Positions 42,526 to 51,505 of a stretch of 64,000 bases of DNA are shown in pieces. The notes under the pieces are model-generated. The model was not told the DNA's origin and did not search any database. It worked only from the letters and a program-made list of their open reading frames with translations. The position numbers and the translations under genes are program-made. Origin of the DNA: Aurantibacter_A sp039941195 (GTDB taxonomy: Bacteria; Bacteroidota; Bacteroidia; Flavobacteriales; Flavobacteriaceae); assembly GCF_039941195.1 (NCBI RefSeq), contig NZ_JBDVFA010000017.1, positions 1-64,000 of the forward strand, in the 5' to 3' direction. The first letter of the stretch is position 1; each line of letters opens with the position of its first letter.

Positions 42526-44073
42526 GTGAATAGAGAATTAATCGTAAGATCTGGTTCAGGCGCCGTGGATTTTGCCTTATTAAAGGATGGAAAACTAACA
42601 GAATTGCATAAAGAACAAGACAACAATGACTTTTCTGTCGGCGATGTTTTTTTAGCTAAAATACGCAAGCCCGTTACTGGGCTTAATGCAGCTTTTGTAA
42701 ATGTAGGATATGAAAAGGATGCTTTTCTACACTATCATGATCTTGGGCCGCAGTTATCTACAATGCTAAAATTCATAAAGCAAGTTAGTTCAGGTAAGCT
42801 AAAAGAGTATTCCCTGAAAGATTTTCCATTCGAAAAAGATATTGATAAGCATGGCACTATAAATGATGTCATAAAAGCCAATCAATCGCTATTGGTACAA
42901 ATAGTTAAAGAACCTATTTCTACAAAAGGCCCAAGAATTAGCTCAGAGCTTTCTTTAGCAGGTCGTTTTTTAGTAATGGTTCCATTTTCAGATAGAGTTT
43001 CAGTCTCTCAAAAGATTGAAAGTAAAGAAGAAAAAGAGCGTTTAAAAAGACTCGTTCGGAGTATTAAACCCAAAGGGTTTGGTGTAATAATACGTACAGT
43101 AGCCCAAGGCAAAAAAGTAGCGGAACTAGACAAAGATTTAGAAAACTTGCTGAATAAATGGTCAGCAATGTGTAAAAAATTACAAGGAGCGAGACCTCCT
43201 GCGAAAGTATTGGTAGAACTCAATAGAGCCTCATCTATACTTCGAGATGTCTTCAATGATACCTTTACTGGAATTCAAGTTGATGATGAAACTCTTTTTG
43301 GACAAATTCAGGATTACGTCGCTGAAATTGCTCCAGGGAAAGAATCAATTGTAAAGTTATACAACTCATCCATTCCGATATTTGAAAAATACGGAATAGA
43401 CCGACAGATTAAAACTTCATTTGGTCGTACAGCCTCAATGAGCAAAGGTGCGTATTTGATTATTGAACATACAGAAGCCATGCACGTTATAGATGTAAAT
43501 AGTGGCAACCGTTCAAACAAATCCAAAAACCAAGAAGAAACTGCGTTAGAGGTCAACATGCTTTCTGCATCTGAAATCGCCAGACAATTACGTCTTCGAG
43601 ATATGGGAGGAATAATAGTCGTAGATTTCATTGATATGGTGAAAGCCGGTAACAGAAAAAAGTTGTTTGAACATCTTAGAGATGAGATGAAAGATGATCG
43701 TGCCAAACACAAGATTTTACCTCCAAGTAAATTCGGTTTGATACAAATAACACGACAACGTGTAAGGCCAGAAATGAATATTAAAACTACAGAGGAAGAC
43801 CCAAATAGAGTAGGTCAAGAAATAGAAGCCCCAATAGTTTTAGTAGATAAAATTAATGCTGACCTTGAAAAGTTGTTAAAAGGCCCTAAGAAAGATAGTA
43901 GTATTACATTAAATCTACATCCTTTCATCGCCGCATACATCACTAAAGGATTTCCATCATTGCGTTCTAAATGGTTTATGGAACACAAAAAATGGATTAA
44001 AATTCAACCACGTGATGCCTATACTTATCTTGAATATAGATTTAAAGATAAAAATGGTAAAACCATATATTAA
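42526..44073 (+). CDS. rng: ribonuclease G (RNase E/G family)
   Basis: A 515-residue endoribonuclease for rRNA maturation and mRNA turnover. The start is GTG, giving MNRELIVRSGSG. An S1 domain is inserted at about residues 35-125 (VGDVFLAKIRKPVTGLNAAFVN). The catalytic aspartates are D323 in MHVIDVNSGN and D367 in GGIIVVDFIDM. The zinc-link CPxC motif of E. coli RNase E and G is missing; this region reads RPEMNIKTTEEDPNRVG, which is usual in Flavobacteria. A terminator follows directly. Confidence 0.95.
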   Translation: MNRELIVRSGSGAVDFALLKDGKLTELHKEQDNNDFSVGDVFLAKIRKPVTGLNAAFVNVGYEKDAFLHYHDLGPQLSTMLKFIKQVSSGKLKEYSLKDFPFEKDIDKHGTINDVIKANQSLLVQIVKEPISTKGPRISSELSLAGRFLVMVPFSDRVSVSQKIESKEEKERLKRLVRSIKPKGFGVIIRTVAQGKKVAELDKDLENLLNKWSAMCKKLQGARPPAKVLVELNRASSILRDVFNDTFTGIQVDDETLFGQIQDYVAEIAPGKESIVKLYNSSIPIFEKYGIDRQIKTSFGRTASMSKGAYLIIEHTEAMHVIDVNSGNRSNKSKNQEETALEVNMLSASEIARQLRLRDMGGIIVVDFIDMVKAGNRKKLFEHLRDEMKDDRAKHKILPPSKFGLIQITRQRVRPEMNIKTTEEDPNRVGQEIEAPIVLVDKINADLEKLLKGPKKDSSITLNLHPFIAAYITKGFPSLRSKWFMEHKKWIKIQPRDAYTYLEYRFKDKNGKTIY

Positions 44074-44076
44074 AAT

Positions 44077-44108
44077 AAAGCGATCTCAGCAATGAGGTCG
44101 CTTTTTTT
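44077..44108 (+). terminator. terminator after rng
   Basis: AAAGCGATCTCA-GCAA-TGAGGTCGCTTT stem with one T-G pair, followed by a T-run. Confidence 0.9.
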
Positions 44109-44164
44109 GTTTGCAAAAAGTTCTTACTAATACAAACATCTTCTTATTTGATTACTTTTGAAAG

Positions 44165-44647
44165 ATGCAATTTCAAAAATCAAAAGCTTTTACAGTCAAC
44201 GAAGCAATTAAGAAAATAGAGCATTATTGCGCCTACCAAGATCGGTGCCATAAAGAGGTGGTATTAAAGTTGAAAGAAATGCGCATGATTCCAGATGTTA
44301 TTGATCAAATAGTTACACATCTCATTCAAGAAAATTATTTGAATGAAGAGCGCTTTTCCCGCAGTTTTGCCAGAGGAAAATTTAGAATAAAAAAATGGGG
44401 TAAAAACCGAATTACTTCAGAACTAAAATTACGTAATATTTCAAAATTCAATATAAAGGCAGCATTAACTGAAATAGATGATGATGAATATCTAATAACT
44501 TTCAATGAATTAGCAGAAAAACGCCTCGCAGAAATTAAAGAAAAACATCCGCAAAAAAGAAAGAAAAAACTTGTTGACTATCTATTATATAGAGGATGGG
44601 AAAGCAATTTAATTTACGAGAAGGCTAATGAACTAATTAAAAATTAA
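44165..44647 (+). CDS. recX: regulatory protein RecX
   Basis: Binds and modulates RecA filaments. The 160-residue protein has the three-helix repeats of the family: YCAYQDRCHKEVVLKLKEM, LIQENYLNEERFSRSFARG, KWGKNRITSELKLRNIS and a C-terminal KKLVDYLLYRGWESNLIYE. It is separated from recA, as is usual in Bacteroidetes. Its end overlaps the convergent barrel protein gene by 11 bases. Confidence 0.92.
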   Translation: MQFQKSKAFTVNEAIKKIEHYCAYQDRCHKEVVLKLKEMRMIPDVIDQIVTHLIQENYLNEERFSRSFARGKFRIKKWGKNRITSELKLRNISKFNIKAALTEIDDDEYLITFNELAEKRLAEIKEKHPQKRKKKLVDYLLYRGWESNLIYEKANELIKN

Positions 44648-45128
44648 AAGAAGCTCCTAAGTTAATTGCGAACTGATTGTGAAATTCTTCTGATGGCGAA
44701 AGGTCATCATTATATTTCGCTATTGGCGTATATAACTCGGCAAAAACACCGAAACCATCTGTAAAAAAGTATCGCCCACCTAAATGCCCACCAAAATTCT
44801 TCAAACTTAAATTTAAACCAGGGTAGACATCTGCATTCTCCGCAAGTTTAAAAACATCACCAATGTTGGCATTTGCTCTAATTTTAATATCAAATTTATC
44901 AACAAAAGGCACGTTTATCAACTCATTTACTCCAAGCATATAGGCGCTAGATGCACCAACAGAAAAATTTTGCCCTATGCCGTAATCTAATGTACTCATT
45001 ATGCCTGTACCGTTAGATTGCGCATTAATTCCTATTTGAAATTTTAAATCCCCTGCTCCATCATAAGCCTGAGAGAATCCTATTGTACTACTAAGAATAG
45101 TTGCAACAAAAAGTATTATTTTTTTCAT
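44637..45128 (-). CDS. small outer-membrane beta-barrel protein
   Basis: A 163-residue protein with a signal peptide ending near GFSQA and alternating strands typical of an eight-stranded barrel (FQIGINAQSNGTGIMS, FGGHLGGRYFFTDGFGVFA). It ends in Phe (NLGASFNF), as expected for barrel insertion. I recognise only the general OmpA/OmpW-like barrel type; a match to the flavobacterial DUF6646 group is possible. Function unknown. It converges with recX. Confidence 0.6.
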   Translation of the reverse strand: MKKIILFVATILSSTIGFSQAYDGAGDLKFQIGINAQSNGTGIMSTLDYGIGQNFSVGASSAYMLGVNELINVPFVDKFDIKIRANANIGDVFKLAENADVYPGLNLSLKNFGGHLGGRYFFTDGFGVFAELYTPIAKYNDDLSPSEEFHNQFAINLGASFNF

Positions 45129-45177
45129 TGTGATAAGCGTTAGTGTTTACTACAAAGGTATTTAATTCAAAAGAAAA

Positions 45178-46038
45178 TTAAGCTGAGATTGTTCGATTTG
45201 TGCGTACAATGGCCCGTTTATTTTTAGCATCTATCCATTTTTGACCTTTTATTTTTCGCATTAAGACATCAGCATGTCGCATTAAAAAAATATTATATGC
45301 AGCCTCTAAAAAATTAATTGGATTATGTGCTAATGTTCTCAAACTCATAGAAAATCCCGGACTCAAATATTTCATATAATGCCAATAACCTTCAGGCATA
45401 TAGAGAACCTCTCCATGTTTTAATTTTGTCTTAAAACCTTTTGCCTTTTTTAAGGCTGGCCATTTATCATAATCTGGATTAGAGAAATCTATTCCTTCGT
45501 GAGTGATAATCGAGAATGGAACTCTATATAAATATTTATTTTCCGATTGCGGAAATAACACACATTGTTTTTCTCCTTCGAAATGAAAATGAAAAATATT
45601 AGCAAAATCAATATCGTGATGCATAAAAGTGTGCGAATTCTCACCTCCAAAAAAGAGCATGGGAACTTTTTTTAAAATTCGAATTCCAAAATCAGGAATT
45701 GAAAAATCATTTTGTAAGGCCGGCACCTCTTTTAAAATATTCCAAAGAAAGATTCTGTATTTTGTAGGTTTACTTTTTAAGAGTTCAATGTATTCCGACA
45801 TTTTCATCTCGGCATGCGGTTCGTTAAATCCATCGTCGTGGTGTACAGGGCGATCATCGTATAGCGGAACAACTTTATCACCAGCCATTTCCTTCATATA
45901 CTCTAAATTCCATTTAGAATGAGCAGCCCATCCACCATTGAAATTCTCAATAACCACCGGTATTTGTGGTTTGAAAAAGTCGGTTATGAATTCTTCTTTA
46001 GTTATAGTCGCTACGCGCTGTATTTCTTGTAATATCAA
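45178..46038 (-). CDS. cupin-like (JmjC-type) Fe(II)/2-oxoglutarate oxygenase
   Basis: A 286-residue protein with a JmjC/cupin_8 core. The metal motif HHDID (about residues 139-143) and a later His in LYMPEGYWHYMKYL give the HxD...H triad. EGEKQCVLFPQSENKYLY is the usual tyrosine/lysine region for 2-oxoglutarate. Relatives hydroxylate proteins or tRNA (FIH, TYW5); the substrate is unknown. The start is TTG: no ATG fits between the upstream in-frame stop and the conserved N-terminal region. It is next to bioB but separated by 84 bases. Confidence 0.82.
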   Translation of the reverse strand: MILQEIQRVATITKEEFITDFFKPQIPVVIENFNGGWAAHSKWNLEYMKEMAGDKVVPLYDDRPVHHDDGFNEPHAEMKMSEYIELLKSKPTKYRIFLWNILKEVPALQNDFSIPDFGIRILKKVPMLFFGGENSHTFMHHDIDFANIFHFHFEGEKQCVLFPQSENKYLYRVPFSIITHEGIDFSNPDYDKWPALKKAKGFKTKLKHGEVLYMPEGYWHYMKYLSPGFSMSLRTLAHNPINFLEAAYNIFLMRHADVLMRKIKGQKWIDAKNKRAIVRTNRTISA

Positions 46039-46122
46039 TGGTATAAAATATTATCAAATTTAACGTACCTAGAGAAAATTTGTCAAATTTGTTTAAACCA
46101 ATATAAAAAAACAAATGTAGTA

Positions 46123-47217
46123 TTATTCAGTCATTTTTGCTGCAGTTTTAGCAGCTTCATTGCGATCAATTGAATGACTAGGTCTTGTCCATTTTGGCTT
46201 TTCACCAAGTGGTTTTAATTCAGAATCTATGGCCTCAACAGTTTTTGGTTGAGATATTTTGGTAAATGGTTTCTGTGGATTTAAACCCAAGAGCTTAAAC
46301 ATTTCCATATCTTCATTTACATCAGGATTTGGGGTGGTCAGTAATTTATCTCCCGCAAAAATTGAATTCGCCCCAGCAAAGAAACACATAGCTTGTCCCT
46401 CTCTACTCATTTCCGTTCTTCCTGCAGACAAGCGAACTTGCGTGTCTGGCAAAACTATTCTTGTAGTCGCTACCATTCGAATCATATCCCAAATAGATAT
46501 AGGTTCCATATCAGCCATTGGCGTTCCTTCAACAGCAACTAAGGCATTAATAGGAACTGATTCTGGTTGTGGGTTTAAAGATGATAAAGCAACTAACATT
46601 CCTGCTCTATCTTCTAATTCTTCACCCATACCAATGATACCACCACTACATACAGTAACATTACTTTTACGAACATTATCTATCGTTTCTAAGCGATCTT
46701 CAAAGGCTCTAGTTGAAATAACATCTTTATAATAATCTTCTGAGGTATCTAAATTATGGTTGTAAGCATATAATCCTGCTTCTGCTAAACGATTAGCTTG
46801 ATTTTCGGTAAGCATACCAAGGGTGCAGCAAACTTCCATATCAAGCTTATTAATGGTTCTTACCATTTCAAGAACTTGGTCAAATTCTGGTCCATCTTTA
46901 ACGTTACGCCATGCAGCCCCCATACAAACACGTGAGCTTCCTGAAGCTTTCGCACGAAGAGCCTGCGCTTTTACATGCGAAACTGTCATTAAATCATTGC
47001 CTTCTATTTCGGTATGATAGCGTGCTGCTTGCGGACAATAACCACAATCTTCTGGACAACCACCTGTTTTAATAGATAATAGTGTAGAAACTTGTACAGT
47101 ATTTGGATCGTGATTTTCTCTATGAATAGTAGCTGCTTCATACAGCAATTCCATTAAAGGTTTATTATAAATATCAAGTATTTCTTTCTTCGACCAATCG
47201 TTTCTTGTCTTACTCAT
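46123..47217 (-). CDS. bioB: biotin synthase
   Basis: Radical SAM enzyme that inserts sulfur into dethiobiotin. The 364-residue protein has the SAM cluster loop CPEDCGYCPQ (C-x3-C-x2-C) and the [2Fe-2S] ligands further along (CMGAAWRN, VCCTLGML). A C-terminal tail of about 40 residues with KWTRPSHSIDRNEAAK extends beyond the barrel. It lies downstream of the DUF1989 gene, separated by 120 bases, and the other bio genes are on the same strand up to 53.7 kb. Confidence 0.96.
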   Translation of the reverse strand: MSKTRNDWSKKEILDIYNKPLMELLYEAATIHRENHDPNTVQVSTLLSIKTGGCPEDCGYCPQAARYHTEIEGNDLMTVSHVKAQALRAKASGSSRVCMGAAWRNVKDGPEFDQVLEMVRTINKLDMEVCCTLGMLTENQANRLAEAGLYAYNHNLDTSEDYYKDVISTRAFEDRLETIDNVRKSNVTVCSGGIIGMGEELEDRAGMLVALSSLNPQPESVPINALVAVEGTPMADMEPISIWDMIRMVATTRIVLPDTQVRLSAGRTEMSREGQAMCFFAGANSIFAGDKLLTTPNPDVNEDMEMFKLLGLNPQKPFTKISQPKTVEAIDSELKPLGEKPKWTRPSHSIDRNEAAKTAAKMTE

Positions 47218-47337
47218 ATGTTGGATAATTCGGAGTCAAAAATAGGTTAATTGCGATTGAATTCCCAATTAACATGAATTAAGAAATTAGAACAAGAAGA
47301 AACCTTAGCATTTTAAATTATACTGCATAAAAATTAC

Positions 47338-47919
47338 CTACCCCAACAACTCATATTGAATAGGTTTAAAAGAATAATTATTTGATTGTTCAGCAGAACA
47401 TGAGGTCAATCCGATTAGCAAGTCCATATGTGCTTTAAAAACTATATAATCACCAGGATTTGCTGTGGGCGGAAGTACACTAATTTTTCCAGTATTGTCA
47501 ACATCTACCTTCATAAACACATTAAAAGCTGTTGGTATAGCATCTTCACGAATACCATACTTCTCTAGGCTCAAATAAAGGTTTTCACGACAACTTGGAT
47601 GTTTTTCAGTAATATTATAAATTTTTTTAAAAGTATTTTGACAACATGGTGCTAATAAGAAATCATGCCTACCACAAGTATCTTCTATAATTTCAAGCAT
47701 TTGCGAACTTCTATTACTATAAATTATATTACCTGTAGTTAAGTAAATATTTTCTTCGTAATCTAACGTTTTGCCATTACTAATAAACTCATTTAAATCA
47801 TGCAGACTATAAGCTACTAAGTCAGCAACTTGTTCGCCTTCTGGGCAAATAATTTTTAAAAATGTATTCTTTTTTACTTTAAAACTTTGGCCCGATTGAG
47901 GAGCAATTTCATGTATCAT
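47338..47919 (-). CDS. DUF1989 (urea carboxylase-associated) family protein
   Basis: A 193-residue protein of the DUF1989 family. Marks are GEQVADLVAYS near the N-terminus, YSNRSSQMLEIIEDTCGRHDFLLAPC in the middle with probable metal-binding Cys/His residues, and GDYIVFKAHMDLLIGLTSC near the C-terminus. Relatives accompany urea carboxylase and guanidine-related genes, but the reaction is not established. Its ATG overlaps the stop of the YqcI/YcgG gene by 4 bases, so the two are translated together and likely act on the same nitrogen compound. Confidence 0.85.
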   Translation of the reverse strand: MIHEIAPQSGQSFKVKKNTFLKIICPEGEQVADLVAYSLHDLNEFISNGKTLDYEENIYLTTGNIIYSNRSSQMLEIIEDTCGRHDFLLAPCCQNTFKKIYNITEKHPSCRENLYLSLEKYGIREDAIPTAFNVFMKVDVDNTGKISVLPPTANPGDYIVFKAHMDLLIGLTSCSAEQSNNYSFKPIQYELLG

Positions 47920-48650
47920 ATTAAATGTTTAAAGGGACATTCCCAAGAATTTTCTACCAAACGCCCAGAATACTGTTTTGCCTCAAGGCCTTCTCCGTGG
48001 TCTGCTAACATTGGATTAATTGAGCCTTGAAATAATATTTCGTTTGCTCGTACTGCGTTTTTTGTAATTTCATACCTTCCCTTACTTCGCAAATGTTCAA
48101 ATTGACTATGTAGATTAAACGCTATTGCCGGTACATGAAACCTTCTGGCTTTTCTACTACTTTTAGGGTGCATACCTACTAGAAAAAATGACTCACCCCC
48201 CAAACTATAACTAAACTCCGTGCTTTCCGGATTATTACTAACCTTTGAATCCCATTCAAAATAATTTTTATCGATGTTATGTAACTTCGACAACAATTTC
48301 CATAAACCATTTTCAAACTGAATTTCATCATTGAATTCATTTTGAGGGAAAATAGCGATATAGGTAAGGTACATACTTTTTCTTTTACTCAAAGTTTCAA
48401 TATATTTATTTACTCCCCAATATAAGTTCTCAATAGTTTTATCAGAAAACATTTCATCAAATACTCCGATGCAAATATTCCTACTATTAACTGAAGTAGT
48501 AGCCCCAATACAGGGATAATTTTCTTGTAAAATAAAGTCTTTGAAGTTTTGGACTTCAATTAAATCATTATCAAAACATTTATTCTTATCATAATTCTTT
48601 AAGTCAATAAATGATTTTTCCGAGTCAGCTATAGCGAACCGATTTTCCAT
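47916..48650 (-). CDS. YqcI/YcgG family protein, GntA-like heme N-oxygenase candidate
   Basis: A 244-residue member of the YqcI/YcgG family. YPCIGATTSVN at the start, FLVGMHPKSSRKARRFHVPA in the middle and QGSINPMLADHGEGLEAKQYSGR with a WECPF end are all conserved. Characterised relatives are heme-dependent N-hydroxylases of guanidine groups, such as GntA of guanitoxin synthesis and DcsA of D-cycloserine synthesis, which hydroxylates arginine. No other genes of those pathways are seen here. It is followed by a DUF1989 gene with a 4-base overlap and preceded by a dyad. Confidence 0.85.
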   Translation of the reverse strand: MENRFAIADSEKSFIDLKNYDKNKCFDNDLIEVQNFKDFILQENYPCIGATTSVNSRNICIGVFDEMFSDKTIENLYWGVNKYIETLSKRKSMYLTYIAIFPQNEFNDEIQFENGLWKLLSKLHNIDKNYFEWDSKVSNNPESTEFSYSLGGESFFLVGMHPKSSRKARRFHVPAIAFNLHSQFEHLRSKGRYEITKNAVRANEILFQGSINPMLADHGEGLEAKQYSGRLVENSWECPFKHLI

Positions 48651-48962
48651 GCTGTAACAAATTAAATTAATAATTACTCAGCGAATTGGAGGGAATATGC
48701 TGAAACTTATCCTATTAATGTTTCAACAAATAATAGGTTAACAATAAATTATAATGAGGGAAAAAATTTAAGCTAAAAGAAGCCCTAAACCGAAGAAGGG
48801 CAACAGAGAGCAATATAATAAAAACGAACTATTACACATCAAATAATGTGTAATTGGTAATATTTGATCGATAAAATGATTAAATGTGTAAATTTTAAGA
48901 AATTCTACCTTGGAAGACTAATTATTTTAAATACAAAAAGAAGACAGGTTATAATTAAATTA
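48651..48962. other. control region before the YqcI/YcgG-DUF1989 pair
   Basis: About 310 bases separating the ketoacyl synthase gene from the two-gene unit, within an otherwise tightly packed row of minus-strand genes. It holds the dyad at 48831-48854 and a further ATGTGTAAA half-site at 48884-48892. No ORF or T-tailed terminator is seen. Independent control of the pair is likely. Confidence 0.5.
48831..48854. promoter_or_regulatory. inverted repeat ATTACACAT-N6-ATGTGTAAT
   Basis: A perfect 9-bp dyad with a 6-base spacer about 180 bases upstream of the YqcI/YcgG start; there is no T-run on either side, so it is not a terminator. A third half-copy follows 30 bases away. Likely an operator; the regulator is unknown. 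Confidence 0.5.
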
Positions 48963-50126
48963 TCATAGTTTCGGAATACTCAACAATACACTTACAGCGT
49001 TCCCTCCAAATCCAACAGCATTCACCATGACTTTTTTAATTTTTGAAGGACTATTTACAACAGGTATATAGGGTACTTTTATAACTTCTTGATGTTTTAA
49101 CATTAAGATGGCCAATTCAACACTTAACATTCCCGATGTTCCAAAAGTGTGACCGACTTTCCACTTATTAGTAGTCAAAAAAGGAATTTTGTTACAAAAT
49201 ACTTTCTCAATAGCTCTATATTCCGCTAAATCACCTTTAACAGTACCAGGGGTATGTGTAACTATTACATCAATTTCTTCGGCACTGATTTCCCCCAATG
49301 CCATCTGCATTGAACTTTGAAAACATTTGGCATCCGAAGAAATAGAGATATTATGTTCCAAAATCTCTGTAGCATAACCAATTCCATCTATTTTTGCTAA
49401 GGCATTTCCAGTAGCACCTTTTTCCAAACAAACCACTGCCGCTCCTTCACCAAGCACCATACTGTTGAATTTCTTACCAAAATCCAATGCTTTGCACGGA
49501 ATTGAATCAGTTTCACGTGAATATATTTTTAAGGCTTTCATCTGGGCAATTGTAAAAGGAGTCAAAGGAGCTTCGCTTCCACCAACCAGAAATTTATTCG
49601 CCATTTCGCTCCTTAACCATGCTACACCATTCAATAAAGAATGTAGCGCTGTAGAACATGTAATAGAATGGGAGATTTCAGGTCCTTTTGAATGCAAATC
49701 ATGAGCTACCCAAGAGGATATATTCCCTAAAGTTGTAGTGGGCGATGACAATGTAGAAGTACTATTCTTATCTAGAAACTCTTGATGAAATTTTTCAAAA
49801 AGTGCTGTGGCACCTCTAGACGAACCTATATTGATTCCAAAATTATCTTCCTTGGTCCAACCTGCCTGAGCAACAGCATTTCTTGCAGTAAAAATCGAAA
49901 ATAAAACCGTATCATCAAGATTTCTATACTTAAGATCAGAATTTCGAAGTAATTCAATCTCTTGCTTTGATTTTTCACTTAAGGGGGCCATCCATTCAAA
50001 AAATCCATTTATTTCTCTCTGTTTCAAACAATGTTCATTGGTCTGATAAGAAGACCAGGATTCTTCTGAAGAATTTCCAAGAGCGGATAAGCCAGCTAAA
50101 GCTGTAATATAAATTGATTCGTTCAA
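48963..50126 (-). CDS. beta-ketoacyl synthase in the biotin locus
   Basis: A 387-residue KAS II-like enzyme. The Cys-His-His triad is complete: SITCSTALHSLL (Cys), VIVTHTPGTVKGD (first His) and KVGHTFGTSGMLS (second His), so it should condense acyl units. It starts with TTG right after bioA, with their ends overlapping. No BioC, BioH or BioG gene is present in the window, so this synthase may help form the pimeloyl chain. It could instead belong to another lipid path. Confidence 0.87.
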   Translation of the reverse strand: MNESIYITALAGLSALGNSSEESWSSYQTNEHCLKQREINGFFEWMAPLSEKSKQEIELLRNSDLKYRNLDDTVLFSIFTARNAVAQAGWTKEDNFGINIGSSRGATALFEKFHQEFLDKNSTSTLSSPTTTLGNISSWVAHDLHSKGPEISHSITCSTALHSLLNGVAWLRSEMANKFLVGGSEAPLTPFTIAQMKALKIYSRETDSIPCKALDFGKKFNSMVLGEGAAVVCLEKGATGNALAKIDGIGYATEILEHNISISSDAKCFQSSMQMALGEISAEEIDVIVTHTPGTVKGDLAEYRAIEKVFCNKIPFLTTNKWKVGHTFGTSGMLSVELAILMLKHQEVIKVPYIPVVNSPSKIKKVMVNAVGFGGNAVSVLLSIPKL

Positions 50127-50127
50127 A

Positions 50128-51396
50128 TTAAAGTATTTCTAAAGAAGCCTCAATTACAGCATAGACTTTCTTCAATTGTTCATTAGTAATTACATATGGC
50201 GGAAGAAAATAAATAGTATTTCCTAATGGCCTTAGATTTACACCTTCGCTCATATAAAAATCATACAATTTATCACGAAAAGAACCATACCTATTGGTTT
50301 CAACTGCCAAATCAATTGCTAAAATAACACCTAAGGAACGTACTTCTTTTATATTTGGAAGTTTTTCAAATCTAGCAACCATCTTACGATGAGAATCAGC
50401 AATATATTTTCGGCGCTCTAGTATTGAACTTGAATTTAATAATTCTATACCTGCCAATGCAGAGGCACAACCCAATGGATGAGCGCTAAAAGTATGTGCA
50501 TGAAAAAAACCTTTTAAAACATCCTTACTTAGAAAAGCATCGAATATTTTCTGAGAACAACTGGTTATACTTAATGGAAACATACCAGCTGTTAAGGCCT
50601 TACTTAAGCATATAATGTCAGGATTATTTTCCAAATAATCAGAAGCAAAATTTCTTCCTGTTTTACCAAACCCAGTCATTACCTCATCTGCAATTGTAAC
50701 GACATTATTATCATTACATTTTTCAATTAGCATATCAAGTCCCTTAGCTGAATGAAATTTCATTCCCGCTGCTCCTTGCACTAAAGGTTCAAAAACAAAT
50801 GCAGCACATTTGTTCTGTTCCAAAATCGATTCAAGAAGTATAAGCACATCATCTATCGTATCATCTTGAGGAACAGGAATACGTTCAACTTTAAGCAAAA
50901 AATCTTCAAACGGCCCATTGTATGATGAGAGACCAGATGCACTCATAGCTCCAAAAGTATCACCGTGAAATCCATCTTCAAAAGCTATAAGAGTGTCTCT
51001 TTTATCACCTAAGTTATAATGATATTGTAAAGCCATTTTAATACCAGCTTCAATTGCCGTTGAACCATTATCATTAAAAAATATTTTTTGTTGGTTATTT
51101 GGCAATATCTTTATAAGCTCTTCAGACAAATTAACTGCTGGTTCATGTGTAAAACCACTGAACATAACAAAATCTAACGTTTTCATTTGTTCTGAAATAG
51201 CCTCAGTAATAAATTCATTACAATGGCCATACATTGCAGTATACCAAGATGCGATTCCATCTATATACGAATTTCCTGCTTCGTCCCAAATTAATGCACC
51301 TTTAGCCTTCACAATACCTAATCGTGGAGCAGCAGTTTGATGCTGAGTTAGTGGGTGCCACAAATGTAATTGATCTCTTTCCGAAAGGTTTTTCAA
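50128..51396 (-). CDS. bioA: adenosylmethionine-8-amino-7-oxononanoate aminotransferase
   Basis: PLP enzyme that makes 7,8-diaminopelargonate from KAPA using SAM as amino donor. LWHPLTQHQ at the N-terminus and SWYTAMYGHCN are BioA-specific. The PLP lysine lies in CLSKALTAGMFPLS (about residue 273), and DEVMTGFGKTGR holds the cofactor aspartate. A TTG is the best start, giving MKNLSERDQLHLWHP; an in-frame stop lies three codons upstream. The ketoacyl synthase gene follows immediately. Confidence 0.95.
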   Translation of the reverse strand: MKNLSERDQLHLWHPLTQHQTAAPRLGIVKAKGALIWDEAGNSYIDGIASWYTAMYGHCNEFITEAISEQMKTLDFVMFSGFTHEPAVNLSEELIKILPNNQQKIFFNDNGSTAIEAGIKMALQYHYNLGDKRDTLIAFEDGFHGDTFGAMSASGLSSYNGPFEDFLLKVERIPVPQDDTIDDVLILLESILEQNKCAAFVFEPLVQGAAGMKFHSAKGLDMLIEKCNDNNVVTIADEVMTGFGKTGRNFASDYLENNPDIICLSKALTAGMFPLSITSCSQKIFDAFLSKDVLKGFFHAHTFSAHPLGCASALAGIELLNSSSILERRKYIADSHRKMVARFEKLPNIKEVRSLGVILAIDLAVETNRYGSFRDKLYDFYMSEGVNLRPLGNTIYFLPPYVITNEQLKKVYAVIEASLEIL

Positions 51397-51505
51397 GTAT
51401 TCTTAAGTATTAAAATTGAGTTTTAAAACCTCACAAAGATGAGGATTATTGATGATAATCGAATCTTGAATTCAATTTAAACAATAAACTATTTGTTTAG
51501 AAAAA

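Noticed and set aside
46259..46732. 157-codon open frame opposite bioB
   Set aside because: Antisense shadow of a highly conserved biotin synthase; no family resemblance and no start signal.
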